Part shown: piece after piece, positions 24,336 to 36,589 of the stretch | Layout: each line of letters begins with the position of its first letter | Position numbering within the stretch: the first letter of the stretch is position 1 | Assembly: GCF_964340395.1 (NCBI RefSeq) | Contig: NC_135560.1 | Span: 8,734,598-8,798,597, forward strand | DNA from: Glandiceps talaboti | Lineage: Eukaryota; Hemichordata; Enteropneusta; Spengelidae | Length of the DNA: 64,000 nt | Reading direction: 5' to 3' | Notes under the pieces: generated by a model | What the model was told of the DNA's origin: nothing | Seen by the model: only the letters and a program-made list of their open reading frames with translations | The model's database searches: none | Made by a program: the position numbers and the translations under genes

Positions 24336-27300
24336 GTACCATGATCTAAGAATCCCACTGAAAATCTGCAATCTGACTGTGGGGTTTCCATCTCCATTTC
24401 TTGACATTAAAATAATGAAATTATGCATCGACAGAAATTCTTAAAGTCCAATTTTTGAATCCTATATTTTCGAATTAGTATTATGTTATCAGTTTACGTA
24501 TTTTATTTTTTCACCAGAAATTGTACAAAAGGAGCAGGAAAAGCAAATGAGTCAATAAGCTAAAAGTTCAGTAGAGCCACGGATTCGTAGGATATTTGTT
24601 TTTGTTCTGGACCAATTTTTTCTATAGCTAGCTCTGCCAGACAACTGATTTTAATCAAATCTGACATGCTTAGCTCATCTGCTGGGCATGCGCCCCTGTG
24701 CTACTCATCGTCACATATTTGGTCAGTAGATACTGTAACCCTTGACATGTCATACACACGGTTTACTCATTTAAAGGGTTATGATTAAACCTAAAGGTGT
24801 GAAACTTTGTTGTCTGGCAGAGTAAAAAGTTTGTCCATAACAAATGAATAATCTAATGTTTAATATCCTTATGACTCCACTGATAAAGGTAGCAATAGTG
24901 CGTGAAGCTGGGATTGAGACCCTTCCAATGGACATAATGCCACACAGAGAGTTCAAGGAAGGCTGTAAACACCAGGGATCAATACCTTGCCATGCCTTAC
25001 GAGAATCCATGGATTTCGATTCCAAGGACTTCACAACAGGAGACCTCAGAAGTAGTGTGCCATTCTACTTTTTGTTCTCACGTTTTCCTCCAATGTTACC
25101 GAAACAAACAGCTTGAACTTGCCGACACTGTCCCTATTCGGTATCATTGCGACTACTTGAAATATCCTATCGATCAATAGCATAGAAATAAGCACTGAGA
25201 CCTTCTGCTCAGATATCTATTTATACAACCGTCTCCCTATTACACTTAAATTATTTTCCCGTTGTTGTTCCTCCTGCCTCTATTCTTGTATTTTGTTGTT
25301 TACGTGACATTTTGCTTGTTGTTGTTTATTTAGAGAAGCAGTGTTATATATCGTTAAACTTGTATTTTTTTTTACCATACCTGTGTTTTTGTTTTTTAAA
25401 TAAAATGTATTGCTGAAAGTGTTTATTGATGAATATATGGTTTTGAATAACATTTTCGGTTTTAGAGTTAGTACTATAGTAGTACAGTCAATTTCTTCAA
25501 TTGGTGGCACATCTTCTTTTTCTCTGTCCATTTGTTCTTCTTCTTCTTCCTTAAACCTGTTGTAGTTTTTCTTGTAAACTGGCAATGAATATACAAAGTA
25601 GGGATATCGAAAATAAATATTAATCAACTATATCTGTTCCATGTATTCGTGTTTTCACCCTATATCAAGAGATACTTTTGAAGTGTGATGACTATCTGAC
25701 TTGTACTGACATATTCAAGTAATACACCTATCAAACAATAGAATAATCCCTGTATTCAATGAACTTCACCTTCAGCAACAAGAGTTTGATATCCAATAAC
25801 AAGATCTTGCTCATCGAATTTAAATTCTTTATGTGTAATTCAAAGTTTCGGTCCTACGTATACACTGAAGACCTTCGTTGACAATGGTTCTGGGATCACA
25901 GTTTTTCACGTCAGTCTCATACGGCGGAACTGAATGCAGGAGAACTACTATTACACTATATGCGAGTCATCAATAAACTTTCTAACTTGCTTTACGAAGA
26001 CAGATACAATAAAATTCAAGATGGCTCTTTGATGGATTAGGGGAGGAACAGTAGGAACACAGCCATAGGGTGTCGAGGGTCACCGCATATACTACTGTGG
26101 TCACATTAAGTAGCGTCAAAGGGACAAGTTAGCAATAGTATTGTACATTATTATCAACAACTACTACTGACCAGGTGTACTGTGAACCAATATGACATTT
26201 GCCACTGTGAACCTGGCATCATTGGTACCAGCTCTAAGATCAACATTTTTGAGAGAATGAGTAATGTTATCCATATTCAAATATTTAAGTAAAGACGTAT
26301 ATATTTCAGTAATTGTGTTTATTTTAAATACCTACATTCCACTGAAATATATATTTATAGTATGACTGTTTTAACAGCATCAGAAATACCAAACAACCGG
26401 AAGAGTTTGTTTCTACGTAAGACACATCATATTATAAATACATGAAATACATATATGTATTTAAGCTTACATGTATTAGTGTACATTTTCTGTTTGTCAT
26501 GGCTTAAGTATGTTATAACTATTAGTGGCTCAAGAATTGTTATACCGTAACACATTCTAATGTACACGCTTTCAAAAGTACATTTCATCGTTACATATTG
26601 GGCACATTATGTGTATTGGTTCAGTAGGCCATGGTTTGATAACTTACAAGAGTGAACTCAGTGCTAAAATTAGAAAGGTTGTGGTTAGGGAGCCATCAGT
26701 AATTACAATGGAGAGGGCGGGGGGGGGGGGAAATCAGGTTCGAGCTGTTGCGTAAAATATGACACTACCCTGATTCCGCCTTGCTAAAAAGTGACCCACG
26801 ATCCCTCAACATTCGATCTTTGAAACATGACCCTCCCATTAAAATAGTTAAAAAAACATGGGTTAAAATGCTGTCAGAATTGGAAAGGGACACGAGTCCC
26901 AGAATCAGTGGTAAGGACTTAATCCCACCGCTGCCACCATGTTGAAAGTTTTAAAGGCATTGGGTTATTTCCCATTACCACCACCATGTCAATGTATGAA
27001 GGCACTGCATTATATACCTGTGTTTGGAACTCATTGGCTGAGCTGAAGGCCACAAACTTAATTCCATTCTCGCAAACCAGAGCACTACTACGAAATAACC
27101 TGTGGGACGGCGCGTTCTGAACGGTGCCATAAAAAACAGGCCGTGGTTTGCCGCGATGCAAACTTCCAACGATTAGATTGTCACACTCCCAACAGAGATG
27201 AGACCAAGGTCAATATCGCCACAACAGTATCTTACCCAACTATTCCCATTCTACTCCCGTGAGACCGATTTCTCTCCTCACGCCACAGTTGAAAGTAAAT

Positions 27301-28290
27301 AGTCCACATGGTTATCAGCAGCGATTTTATTGATATGGGCTGATATTAATATGGTACCTAACCAAAACTCTAAACCCCAATGATAGAAATGCGATTTGGA
27401 ACTGGTGGCAGCGATGGGATGGCACCCCCCCCCTAAATAATGCAAAGTTGGACAATACAATGAGTCAAAGTAAAATGTGACCCTCCTCTAATTTCATTTT
27501 CTCAAATATGTAAAAGAATACCCGTATTCCCCGACCTTCTCCTTGTACCTTGTAACTGAGTATTGAAGGCTCCCTTAGTTCGGTCTTGTGGGTTGAGGAA
27601 TTCTCGACGACATGATGAAACCAAATCCTGTTCAAGAAACGTTGGCATAGTATGATCAGCAAGGGTCAAGGGTACAATAAACTGTGGAATATTTTATAAT
27701 CACAATGCAAAATTTGTAGTGTTTCTACTCTGCCTTGTTATCTTTATTACTGTAATAAATGTGATTTAATTCACCGATTATTCACATATCTCACCACATC
27801 TAGTGAAAATTGAACACCAAACTGAAGAACAGAGTTCAGTTTAACGTTCCAGTCAGAATTTATTCCCGTTCAAAATAAAAATACTTGACAGACTTCTGGT
27901 ATGTAAAGTATGCTAACAATGCACCATTGACCGATTATTCAAATATCAGCTTCATGAATCGAGGCTAGTGCTGTCAAGATAAGTTCAGTCGTATGTCAGA
28001 TATGTGCGCAATGATGACCGTCTGCACATGAGCTGAGTCAATATTTTTTTATTTTTTTCCCCCTTTTTTTTTTGGGGGGGGGGGTAATTTATGCTGCATA
28101 TCACGGTATTTATTTATTTGTTATGTACTTCTAGTGTTCTACTTACTGGAGCATAGTTACTTAACCATCACTTCCTATTGCTACCCTGGTATTTACACGT
28201 AAAACATTCTACATAACAAATATATGACGTGATCAGTCGTTTACGTAAAATGTCAAGAGAATACATAGGGACACGTAGTATTTTAGATGA

Positions 28291-28691
28291 TGGTTGTTTT
28301 CCTTGTCTCCAGACTCAAAATATAATAACGTTACGGCTTGAATATATTTCCTCTATCTGTATCTAAAGTTTGGAGTGTATGATATATTGTAATAGCAGAA
28401 TTCATGTGACATTTTCTTAGAACATGAAGAAATACGTGTCCCAGCCATATCCCCGTTTATGTCATAAAATGGGCGAAGAACGCCAGAACACAGGGACACG
28501 TATGATTTCTGAGATTGTTGTTTTCCTAAGGAAACTATCACACGAATCCTGCTACTTTTACAGTATCAATATACAACATACGCTCTACTAGAAGATAACG
28601 TTGTATTAAACTTATTCTTTCCATAAACGTAGGGGAAATATATTCAAGTCAAAACGTTACTATATTTAGCCTGTAGACAAGGAAAACAACA
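28291..28691. mobile_element. Fold-back element with about 62-bp arms (family W)
   Basis: Arms 28291-28353 and 28630-28691 are reverse complements with a modest number of mismatches (shared GTTGTTTTCCTTGTCT and CTTGAATATATTTCC). The interior includes the second copy of repeat W (28490-28600). No open frame of note. Confidence 0.75.
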
Positions 28692-29731
28692 ATATATTAG
28701 AAATACTATGAGCCCATTTGTGCCAGAAGGGTCATCGAACGCATACATCTACACTAACATTATACTACGTCATATTTATCGTTAAAATACCAAACTCTGC
28801 TTATACTAGGTGAAAGATTTAAAGGTTTAGTCTGTCGGTAGAGGGCAAGAAGATTATCACACCCACACAAGCTCTGCACACAGGCTTATGCTCACAGCAC
28901 TCACATCAGCATGATCGCAGTGTCACTTCATATATAATGTATAAATACATTGTGTGACCTAATTACAAAAATAGCCAGGCCGTATAATATTTACATATTA
29001 TCGAATAGGAGCACTTTCACACAGTGCACGACTCGTCATCACCATGGTCACAATGTCATAAACATATTTGAATATCTTACAATTTTGTTAATTAGTCGGC
29101 AAGTCGGGTATTATGTTAAAGCGTACCACGGAAAAATACTAAAGCCCCATGGTCTGATGCGGTGAAGGTATTTCTAAAGCATGAAGATGTTTCCCATGTT
29201 ATCGACCTATGATTCGTGAATTTTCAGATGAAAACTCGACTCATGTTTTGAGATTTTCACGTGAAAAAGTGACCCACTTGGGCGGCACATACCTCCTGGC
29301 CCCTTATACCTTTCTTTGCCCCCCCCCCCTCCCTGAAGACTAAGCTCATCAAAATCGTATACAGAATTGTTTTCAAAGTTTCCCTTATGTGATTACATAA
29401 AATATAATTGCTCTCACGTGATCTTTAAAAATCGATGGACGATTTTTAATCACACAAAGATCAGTACATATTTTACTAATATATCCTGAATAAGTAAGAT
29501 TATATATGGATAAAAGTAATGCCCGGCTGTGTTTTCAAATAAATAAAAAGTTAGATGTCTCGTTTGACATCCATGCTTTCTGTGTGGTCCTTTGAATTGA
29601 CAGCAAGTGTACTCTAACACAGTTCATAACTTATTTGGATGTGCATCTGGGAAGATAACGGACTCTTTATAAATACGCCTACGTGTATCTGACTCTGTCT
29701 TGGTTCGCAAAGTTCTTTAAAGGCCGGGTTT

Positions 29732-29942
29732 ACTCCACTCCAGGAGATAAATGTATTTTCATAAACTTTGGGTTCTGAAGAGTCATTTCATGATTTCTCA
29801 TCAGATACATTTCGCGCGATTGCCAAGAAACACCAAATTTAAAATCTTTTCCACCTCTTTTGTTCGTATAATGACCAACAGTTGCATCATGGGAGTTAGT
29901 AGACACATACATATGTATTAGATGCACACTGAATATTCATGA
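29732..29942 (+). repeat. Dispersed repeat Y, copy 1
   Basis: About 210 bases closely matching 60505-60718 in the same orientation. It runs from CTCCAGGAGATAAATGTATT through GTTGCATCATGGGA to GAATATTCATGA. Intergenic; non-coding. Confidence 0.85.
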
Positions 29943-31115
29943 CTTCCAAGTGTATTTACTAATATTTGTAATATCATTAAATCGCATTTTCATCATGTAA
30001 TAAAAACAAAATATTGTATTAAAACTGCTAAGAGTTGTAATGAAAATAGCCGACATTTGTTATAATTTTTTTTTTAAATGTAATAAAATTGTCAATATTT
30101 GTAAAATGTAATGGGGCTGCCCACACGTACTTACGTCTTCGCCCCTCTGAAGACGCATCGGAGTCGACGTTCCTAGGTACTATTTCCAGAGCTATTCTCG
30201 TCATAAAAGGTTACTTCAAACATTGTAGTAAAATGTGTGACGGCCCAATTTCATCGTAGAGGTCGTTTTAGTGAGATACCCATTCTCCTGAAGTTCTGCT
30301 AAAATAACGTGCAACACATTTTTTTTAGAATGAAGACGTCTAAGAATTAATTACCGATGAACACTGATTGTGAGTGACGTGGTTATTACTTGCGGTTTAA
30401 GTTTATTTACAAATTACTTCCAATGCGCAACCATTTTAAATTTTGCGTACACAAAATATAGAGAAAGTGAAACATGAAGAGTAATTAATACTATTTAAAC
30501 CCAAGCATGTTCTACGAGATAGAATGAGTTGTAATCAAACTTAGGCTGTAGTAACCAATCATCGAAAGAGTGATTTAGGGAACAAAGTCATTTCCTAAGT
30601 GTGTTTAATTATATAGGACTCCAATACTAAGTCCCCTGTACATTTACGAAAGAAGTTTTAAAACCACTATACTAGAAATAAATTTATCTCCAGAGTTTCA
30701 AATTACTTGTCTTCATATGACTGTGATATATGTTGTAGAATGTTCCACGATGTTAGAATCTCCGTGCTTTGATGAAAGTCTCGGAAAACAACGCGAGAAA
30801 GCCTACAGCAATATACCATTTGAGTTATTGGGATGGAGGATGGGGGTGTTTTTAAAGTTAGAGGCTTTTAATGAATAGATGTTTACATGTTACATGTCAT
30901 AATCTAATGAATCTACCATACGTCCATCTCATAGATCAAGATCTTGTACTCCATCATGGAGTGTTGCAGGTGAGGACAATGGTGACCTCAGCAAGACTCG
31001 AAGTGAAACTAGAGGAAGAGTCGAGTCAGGCATATTTCTGCTTCTAGTATACTTGATTTTGGAAGATAAAATAGTCCCTCGGTAATCTCAACTTTGAAAT
31101 ATTGTAAAGAACACA

Positions 31116-31244
31116 GGAGCTGGCGCTGTTGCCCAGTTTACCACTACCGAGTGCGAAGCACGAGTGAAAGCTTTCACTCGTGCTTCGGACTCGCAACCCT
31201 TCGGGTCGTCCTCGAGTGGTGAACTTAGCAACAGTGCCAGCTCC
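31116..31244. mobile_element. 129-bp palindromic fold-back element
   Basis: The ends GGAGCTGGCGCTGTTGC and GCAACAGTGCCAGCTCC are reverse complements, as are the inner arms (GCACGAGTGAAAG / CTTTCACTCGTGC). It sits about 170 bases upstream of the copy A oxidase start codon, in the presumed promoter or 5' UTR, and has no counterpart upstream of copy B. Confidence 0.8.
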
Positions 31245-31410
31245 AGTGGTATTAAGGAAGTCCAACTCATTGCATTTGTCTTTGTCACAGGTCAACTGAT
31301 TGTATTTTCATGTCATTATTCATTTTGTATACTAATGACAGAACGCTGGACTTTAGTCCCACCTGGAGCACTTGATACTAGTAAGTTTTCTTTAGGTTCT
31401 CCAGGTTAAA

Positions 31411-34400
31411 ATGGTAGATACCAGTCATTATGATATCTGTATTGTTGGTGCTGGAATGATTGGATCTGCAGCAGCTCGTCATGCAACACTTATATCACCA
31501 AGTTTAAAAGTCTGTCTTATTGGACCAAAAGAACCAAAGGTAAATTTAGCAGATGTGTATGTGTGTGATATGTATTGTTAATAATGACTGGGTGGGGTAC
31601 GTGTCAGAAAGTTATCAGATAGTTTAAGTGCCCTTGCTTCACCTCTGTCAAGGTACAACCTGTAACACCCAGGTAAAGTGATTCCACTGTGTTCATTGTC
31701 AGATAGTTAGTGCCCTTGCTTCACCTCTGTCAAGGTACAACCTGTAACACCCAGGTAAATTGATTCCACTGTGTTATCAGAGAGTCATCCATTTAATATA
31801 TTTGCTCAAGTCCAGCATGTGAATTTAACCACAAGAGTCAAATTAAGTCTTTCGAAATTCAATATTTTTAATTTGTTCTTAAAAAGTTGTTCTCACTATC
31901 TCACACAAATCGCAAAGATTGATTGGCCATGACAGAAATGCCGATAGTATTTTATTTGTAGAATGACTGGTCTAAACAATTAATTGTTTTGCTGTTAGAG
32001 AAATTCAATAACACTGTGGGGTGATTGTAAATCAAAGCTTACAGGAAACTTATTGTAAGGGTGCTCTTAGACTAACACTGCTTCACAATTAGTCAATCAC
32101 TTATTATACATTGTATTTATATAAATAAATTCTGTTAGATATATGAAAAATACAGATGAAAGTCATAGGTCCGAATAAAAATAATAACGATTATAACAAT
32201 TTTCATCATTGGTAGCCTTAAGCCACCATTATGATGTAAACTTTGGATACTTTGCAGGACATACAGGAATGTAATCATGGGATATTTGGGTCTCATTATG
32301 ATGAAGGTCGCATCACAAGGTCACTGGACCCTGATCCAATCTGGGCTGAACTTGGACAGAGATCCATTGCAAGATACAGAGACCTAGAACAGAGAACAGG
32401 TAGGTGATGTGTTCTGATTCCCATTGCAAGATACAGAGATATTATGTTGATTCAATGTATGACAATGTCATGGGTGTTTGCACAATAGGAATGGACAGCA
32501 ATGTGCTTGACACGATGAGGGCAGGGATAACACACCTATCTGAGGTGCAAATACCCATATTGCGACTGTAATATTTATTTTATTTGTACATAATATTACA
32601 TATGAGGAATACATTTTTTTTGTTTTACAATTTTCATCTGGTTAGATTGCCAAAATTTGATGGCACTTTTGTGAAACATTGTGATTTTCAGTACAACTGT
32701 ATGCAGTGTATACAGTAGTGCTATAAGGATGGTATGTGTCTGTCTGTCTGTCCATCAGTGTGTGTGTCTGTGGATGACTTCTCAAAAACCACCAGACTGA
32801 TTCCTTTGAAATATGATTGGGATGTTTCTATTGTCTGTAGAAGTGAATTTCAATAATATGTCTTACTAAGAAGAGTCTGAAAAATTACATCATCAGTCAA
32901 AGTCAGCACTATAGTTCTGCTATGCCTTATTTTACATATTACCCAAGGGCAATATTACAAAATTGTAAAAGCTTCGCACAAGTATATTGGGTGTTCCTAA
33001 ATCAAAGAAAGGCATGATTGCATGTGCATATTTAGGCATGTAATAAAAAGGGAACTGCAACTTTTGTGAGAGAAAATGTACTGTGTACACAATGTACTGC
33101 ACAATTATCTACAACTTTGGTTTTTTGGTCTTTAAGGTATTGGGAGAATGCATCTGAATGGAACAAATTCAGTGAAAATCTAAGTTGTTAAATATCTCCA
33201 AACTTTGCTATATTGATATAAGGAAGTTTGCTTCTGGTTCTTTTTAAACGATAAAAGAAATTTGTGGTCTACGTTATTTGTCAAGCAAATCAATAACTTT
33301 TATTTTCCAAATCGACAACTTTTATTTTCCCAATATAAAGTTAACACAATATTCGGCAGCCATATTGGATTTAAAAATGGCTTAATTTTTATAACATTTT
33401 GACCGCTACTTCAAAAGTTTGTATGGTGTACAAATTATTTTCTTTAATTGAACTGGGATTGGGATGGAGTTTGCTTGAACAAGGAAAAACAACAACAGCA
33501 AAGGTTAAATAGTTTATTTCCAAGGTGCATGACCATGTTAAAGTGCCAAAACAATGAAATTATCAAGCATAATTTTGAAAGTCACAGCTTCAGTTTAATT
33601 CCTGGTAGTTAAACTGATAACAAAAGAGCTTGTGTATTTTTGTATCGTTGAATTTTCTCTGAATATGTATTATTATTCTTATATTTGAAATTTTAGGGGT
33701 GAAGTTTTATAATGATGTTGGCTACATCAATGTAAGCAAAATGGGTGATTCATACCATCAGAAAGTGAAAGAAAATGCCCTTAGTATGAAGATAAAGGTG
33801 GAAGAGTTGGACAAAAGAAGTCTGGAAACAAAATATCCATATTTCTCATTCAAATTAAATGATGTGGGTATACTTGAGAAGCAAGATGCTGGCCATGTGA
33901 GTCCAAGAGCACAGGTGAAGGCACAACAAACTGCTGCTCATCTACAAGGCTGTGACATCATTGATGATGTAGTAGATCAGGTGACTGAAACTAACCAATT
34001 GGATGGTTCCAAATGTATGAAAGTGACAACAGCCAAAGGTCAAGTCATCCATGCCAGGAGAGTGCTTCTAACAACGGGAGCTTTCACAAGATTCAGAGAC
34101 CTGCTTCCTCGGGGAAAGGAATTGGATGTGCAATTATCAGGAGCAACATTGTTGTTTGCTGAACTGAGTGACGAAGATGCAATAAAACTGAAAGATATGC
34201 CATGTCTTATTTACAAAGAAAATGAAAGTCCAAATAAATATGATTGTTATATATTACCACCTATCACGTATCCAAACGGTATGAATCATTTCAATTTTTG
34301 TTTTTGCCAATTGAAATTATAGTCTCATTTGAAGTGAGGCACATTTTTGGAAATATAAAAATATATTTTTTAGCCAGGGAGTCTAATGATTGAAAAGCTA

Positions 34401-36322
34401 CAGAAACAGGACATGCATGCTCTGTTATCTCGATGTGTTTACCAAATTATATAGATATTAAAGCTTGCATTCGTAAGATATTGTTCATATTACTGAAAAT
34501 CGTTTGCATTTGCCTCAATATTTATGTGATGTTTACCAAAACCTATTCAGTTCATATTACAATTAGCATTTGGAAGATTTGCAGCAAGTTTCATTGAAGT
34601 GATATTTAAGTGTCTGGGACATAATTTAGAAATAAACACTAATGTGCAAAGCAAGCATTACAATACCCTTAGCAACAGCCAAACACTAGCAAACAAAACA
34701 TAACAGCACTGATGGGTAGTCACATGAATGAATATTCAAAAAATAAAGTCTAATGTACATACAAACTTTAGCTGAATCCTTAGCAATGGCCAAATGCTAG
34801 TGAATTTTGCAAAGATAACACATAGTAAGGAATAGTCCAGTGAATGCAAATTCAAAAGTATGTACAAATGCACATAGCAACCACGGCTATGTCTATACCG
34901 ACACCCAAACAGTGCCTCTTGCAAAGGTAACAATAGTGATGTGCACCAATTAAATTATGTCCCAGACACTAACACTCCAAAAAATGAACCCATAGCCATG
35001 CCAAAAGTATACAGTTGTGATAAAACAACATTGGTGCTTGTCTCAGTTTTTCTTGAAGGCCTTCTTTCCCATCACTATATTTGAAAGTGTCTCATTTTAT
35101 CAAATTCCCATAAAAAAAATATAAGTTAGTTTATTATCATGACATGAATTTCTTTTCTTATCAGGGAAATATTACATGAAAATTGGAATTTCTGGGATGT
35201 ATAAAACACCACTATTTACTGCTGCAGAAGTTACTGAATGGTTTAAGAGCAATGGAAACAAGCTTGTACCTCAGATCCTTCAAAACCACCTGGAGAAACT
35301 GGTGAATGGTAAAACATTTACATTTTTTGTACCCTGGTATTTGTGTTTGCTGTTTTACATAGCCATGCATATACATTTCCCAACAGTTGCATGTTTAATA
35401 ATTATAGTAAATTTTATACAACATGCTATGGAAAGCAATGCCATGGCATAATAGTAAATCCATAGGCAAAATGTAAAAAAGGTAAAGTAACAAGATGGTG
35501 CACAGTAATTATTTACGCAGTCTCACCTAGTTGTTGTCTATAAACCTTACACTTTTGTATAAATAAAAATCTAAAAAAATCCACATCCCCATTCCCCAGT
35601 TTACTGTAACATCAACTAAGACCTAAAAAGGAACTGTTACTCACATGTTCTAGTACAAACTAAACTTCCTGTTGAAGAGAACGCTGATGCCAGAGATCAC
35701 AGATGATCACATGTATAGAAGGCAGTATATAGAAAACATTTATAACATGACATGAAAATGATGAAATGGAAAGGTGCTTAATTATTAACCCCTATTATTT
35801 CAACCATACTCTCATTTAATGAGACACTTTCCAGTAAACGGAACAGTTTGAAATGGTCTGCAAATTCCACACTCAGATTTGCCTCAGACAAAATCAGACA
35901 TTTACCCCAAAAAGCGTCCTGTTAAATCCATTGAATAGGCGTGCCCCTGTACTATTACTAGAATATTTTACCATAGTTTCGAACCTCAGTGGGCTTCCAA
36001 AGTAACTGCTTGATGTAATTCTAAGCATTAGTATTATAATTCTACTTTTAATCATCATGGTCTTACAGGTGTAAATATCGTAGCCACCCATGATGGAATT
36101 TGTATTACAACAATGACTCCAACAAATCAACTATACTGTGATATGATTACACCAACACTAGGAATAACTACTGGTGGGAATGGATATGCAGCCAAATCAG
36201 CTGATGAAATTGGTAGAATGGCAGCCAGAATGATTATTGCTGCAAGCTGGGATCATGATCTACCCAGAGACAATTTCAGAGTTAGATTTAGAGTGAATCC
36301 AAAGATGACAGCCAAACTGTAG
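31411..36322 (+). CDS. Peroxisomal sarcosine-oxidase-like FAD enzyme, copy A
   Basis: A flavoprotein of the DAO/monomeric sarcosine oxidase family, which oxidises N-methyl or cyclic amino acids with O2 and releases H2O2. Exons are 31411-31539, 32258-32399, 33697-34278, 35165-35308 and 36069-36322; all GT-AG, phases agree, giving 416 residues (family about 390). Residues 10-22 hold the dinucleotide-binding motif IVGAGMIGSAAAR. GSHYDEGRITR (54-64) aligns with the FAD/substrate arginine loop of bacterial sarcosine oxidase. Cys344 in CITTMTP aligns with the covalent-FAD cysteine. ITTGGNGYAAKSADEIGR matches the C-terminal FAD loop. The C-terminus AKL is a type 1 peroxisomal targeting signal. It is paired with inverted copy B. 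The exact substrate (sarcosine, pipecolate or another N-methyl amino acid) is not decidable. Confidence 0.9.
31630..31770. repeat. Tandem duplication in oxidase A intron 1
   Basis: Two copies about 82 bases apart of a segment containing CCCTTGCTTCACCTCTGTCA and TGTAACACCCAGGTAAA. The single-copy equivalent is present in intron 1 of copy B (about 48000-48100), so the doubling in A came after the gene duplication. Confidence 0.85.
34398..34602 (+). repeat. About 205-bp block in oxidase A intron 3, inverted copy at 42347-42557
   Basis: It runs from CTACAGAAACAGGACATGCA to AAGTTTCATTGAAGTGA and matches the reverse complement of 42347-42557 closely. Its partner lies outside gene B, about 1.4 kb beyond the B stop codon, not in B intron 3. 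It therefore moved independently of the exons or is a dispersed element. Confidence 0.8.
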
Positions 36323-36589
36323 TAAATATCCAATTACCACTGGTGTGCCATCAGATCATTTGATGATATCACTAGAATGGCAGACAGAATGAGTCTTGTT
36401 GGATGCTGGGATTATATATTGTTCTACCCGGGCGAGAGACAGTTTCAAAGTTTTATTTAAAGTTGATGGCCAAATCAATTGCAGCTGTCAAAATGATTGT
36501 AGGCAGAATTATGCACATTATACTGAAGTTATAATTCTATACCTGATTATACCAGAGTCATAGAAACTGTACACATAATAATTACCATA

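Noticed and set aside
31044-31409. Overlapping open frames just upstream of oxidase A.
   Set aside because: Both strands are open only because the 129-bp palindrome there reads similarly in both directions; no homology to known proteins was recognised.
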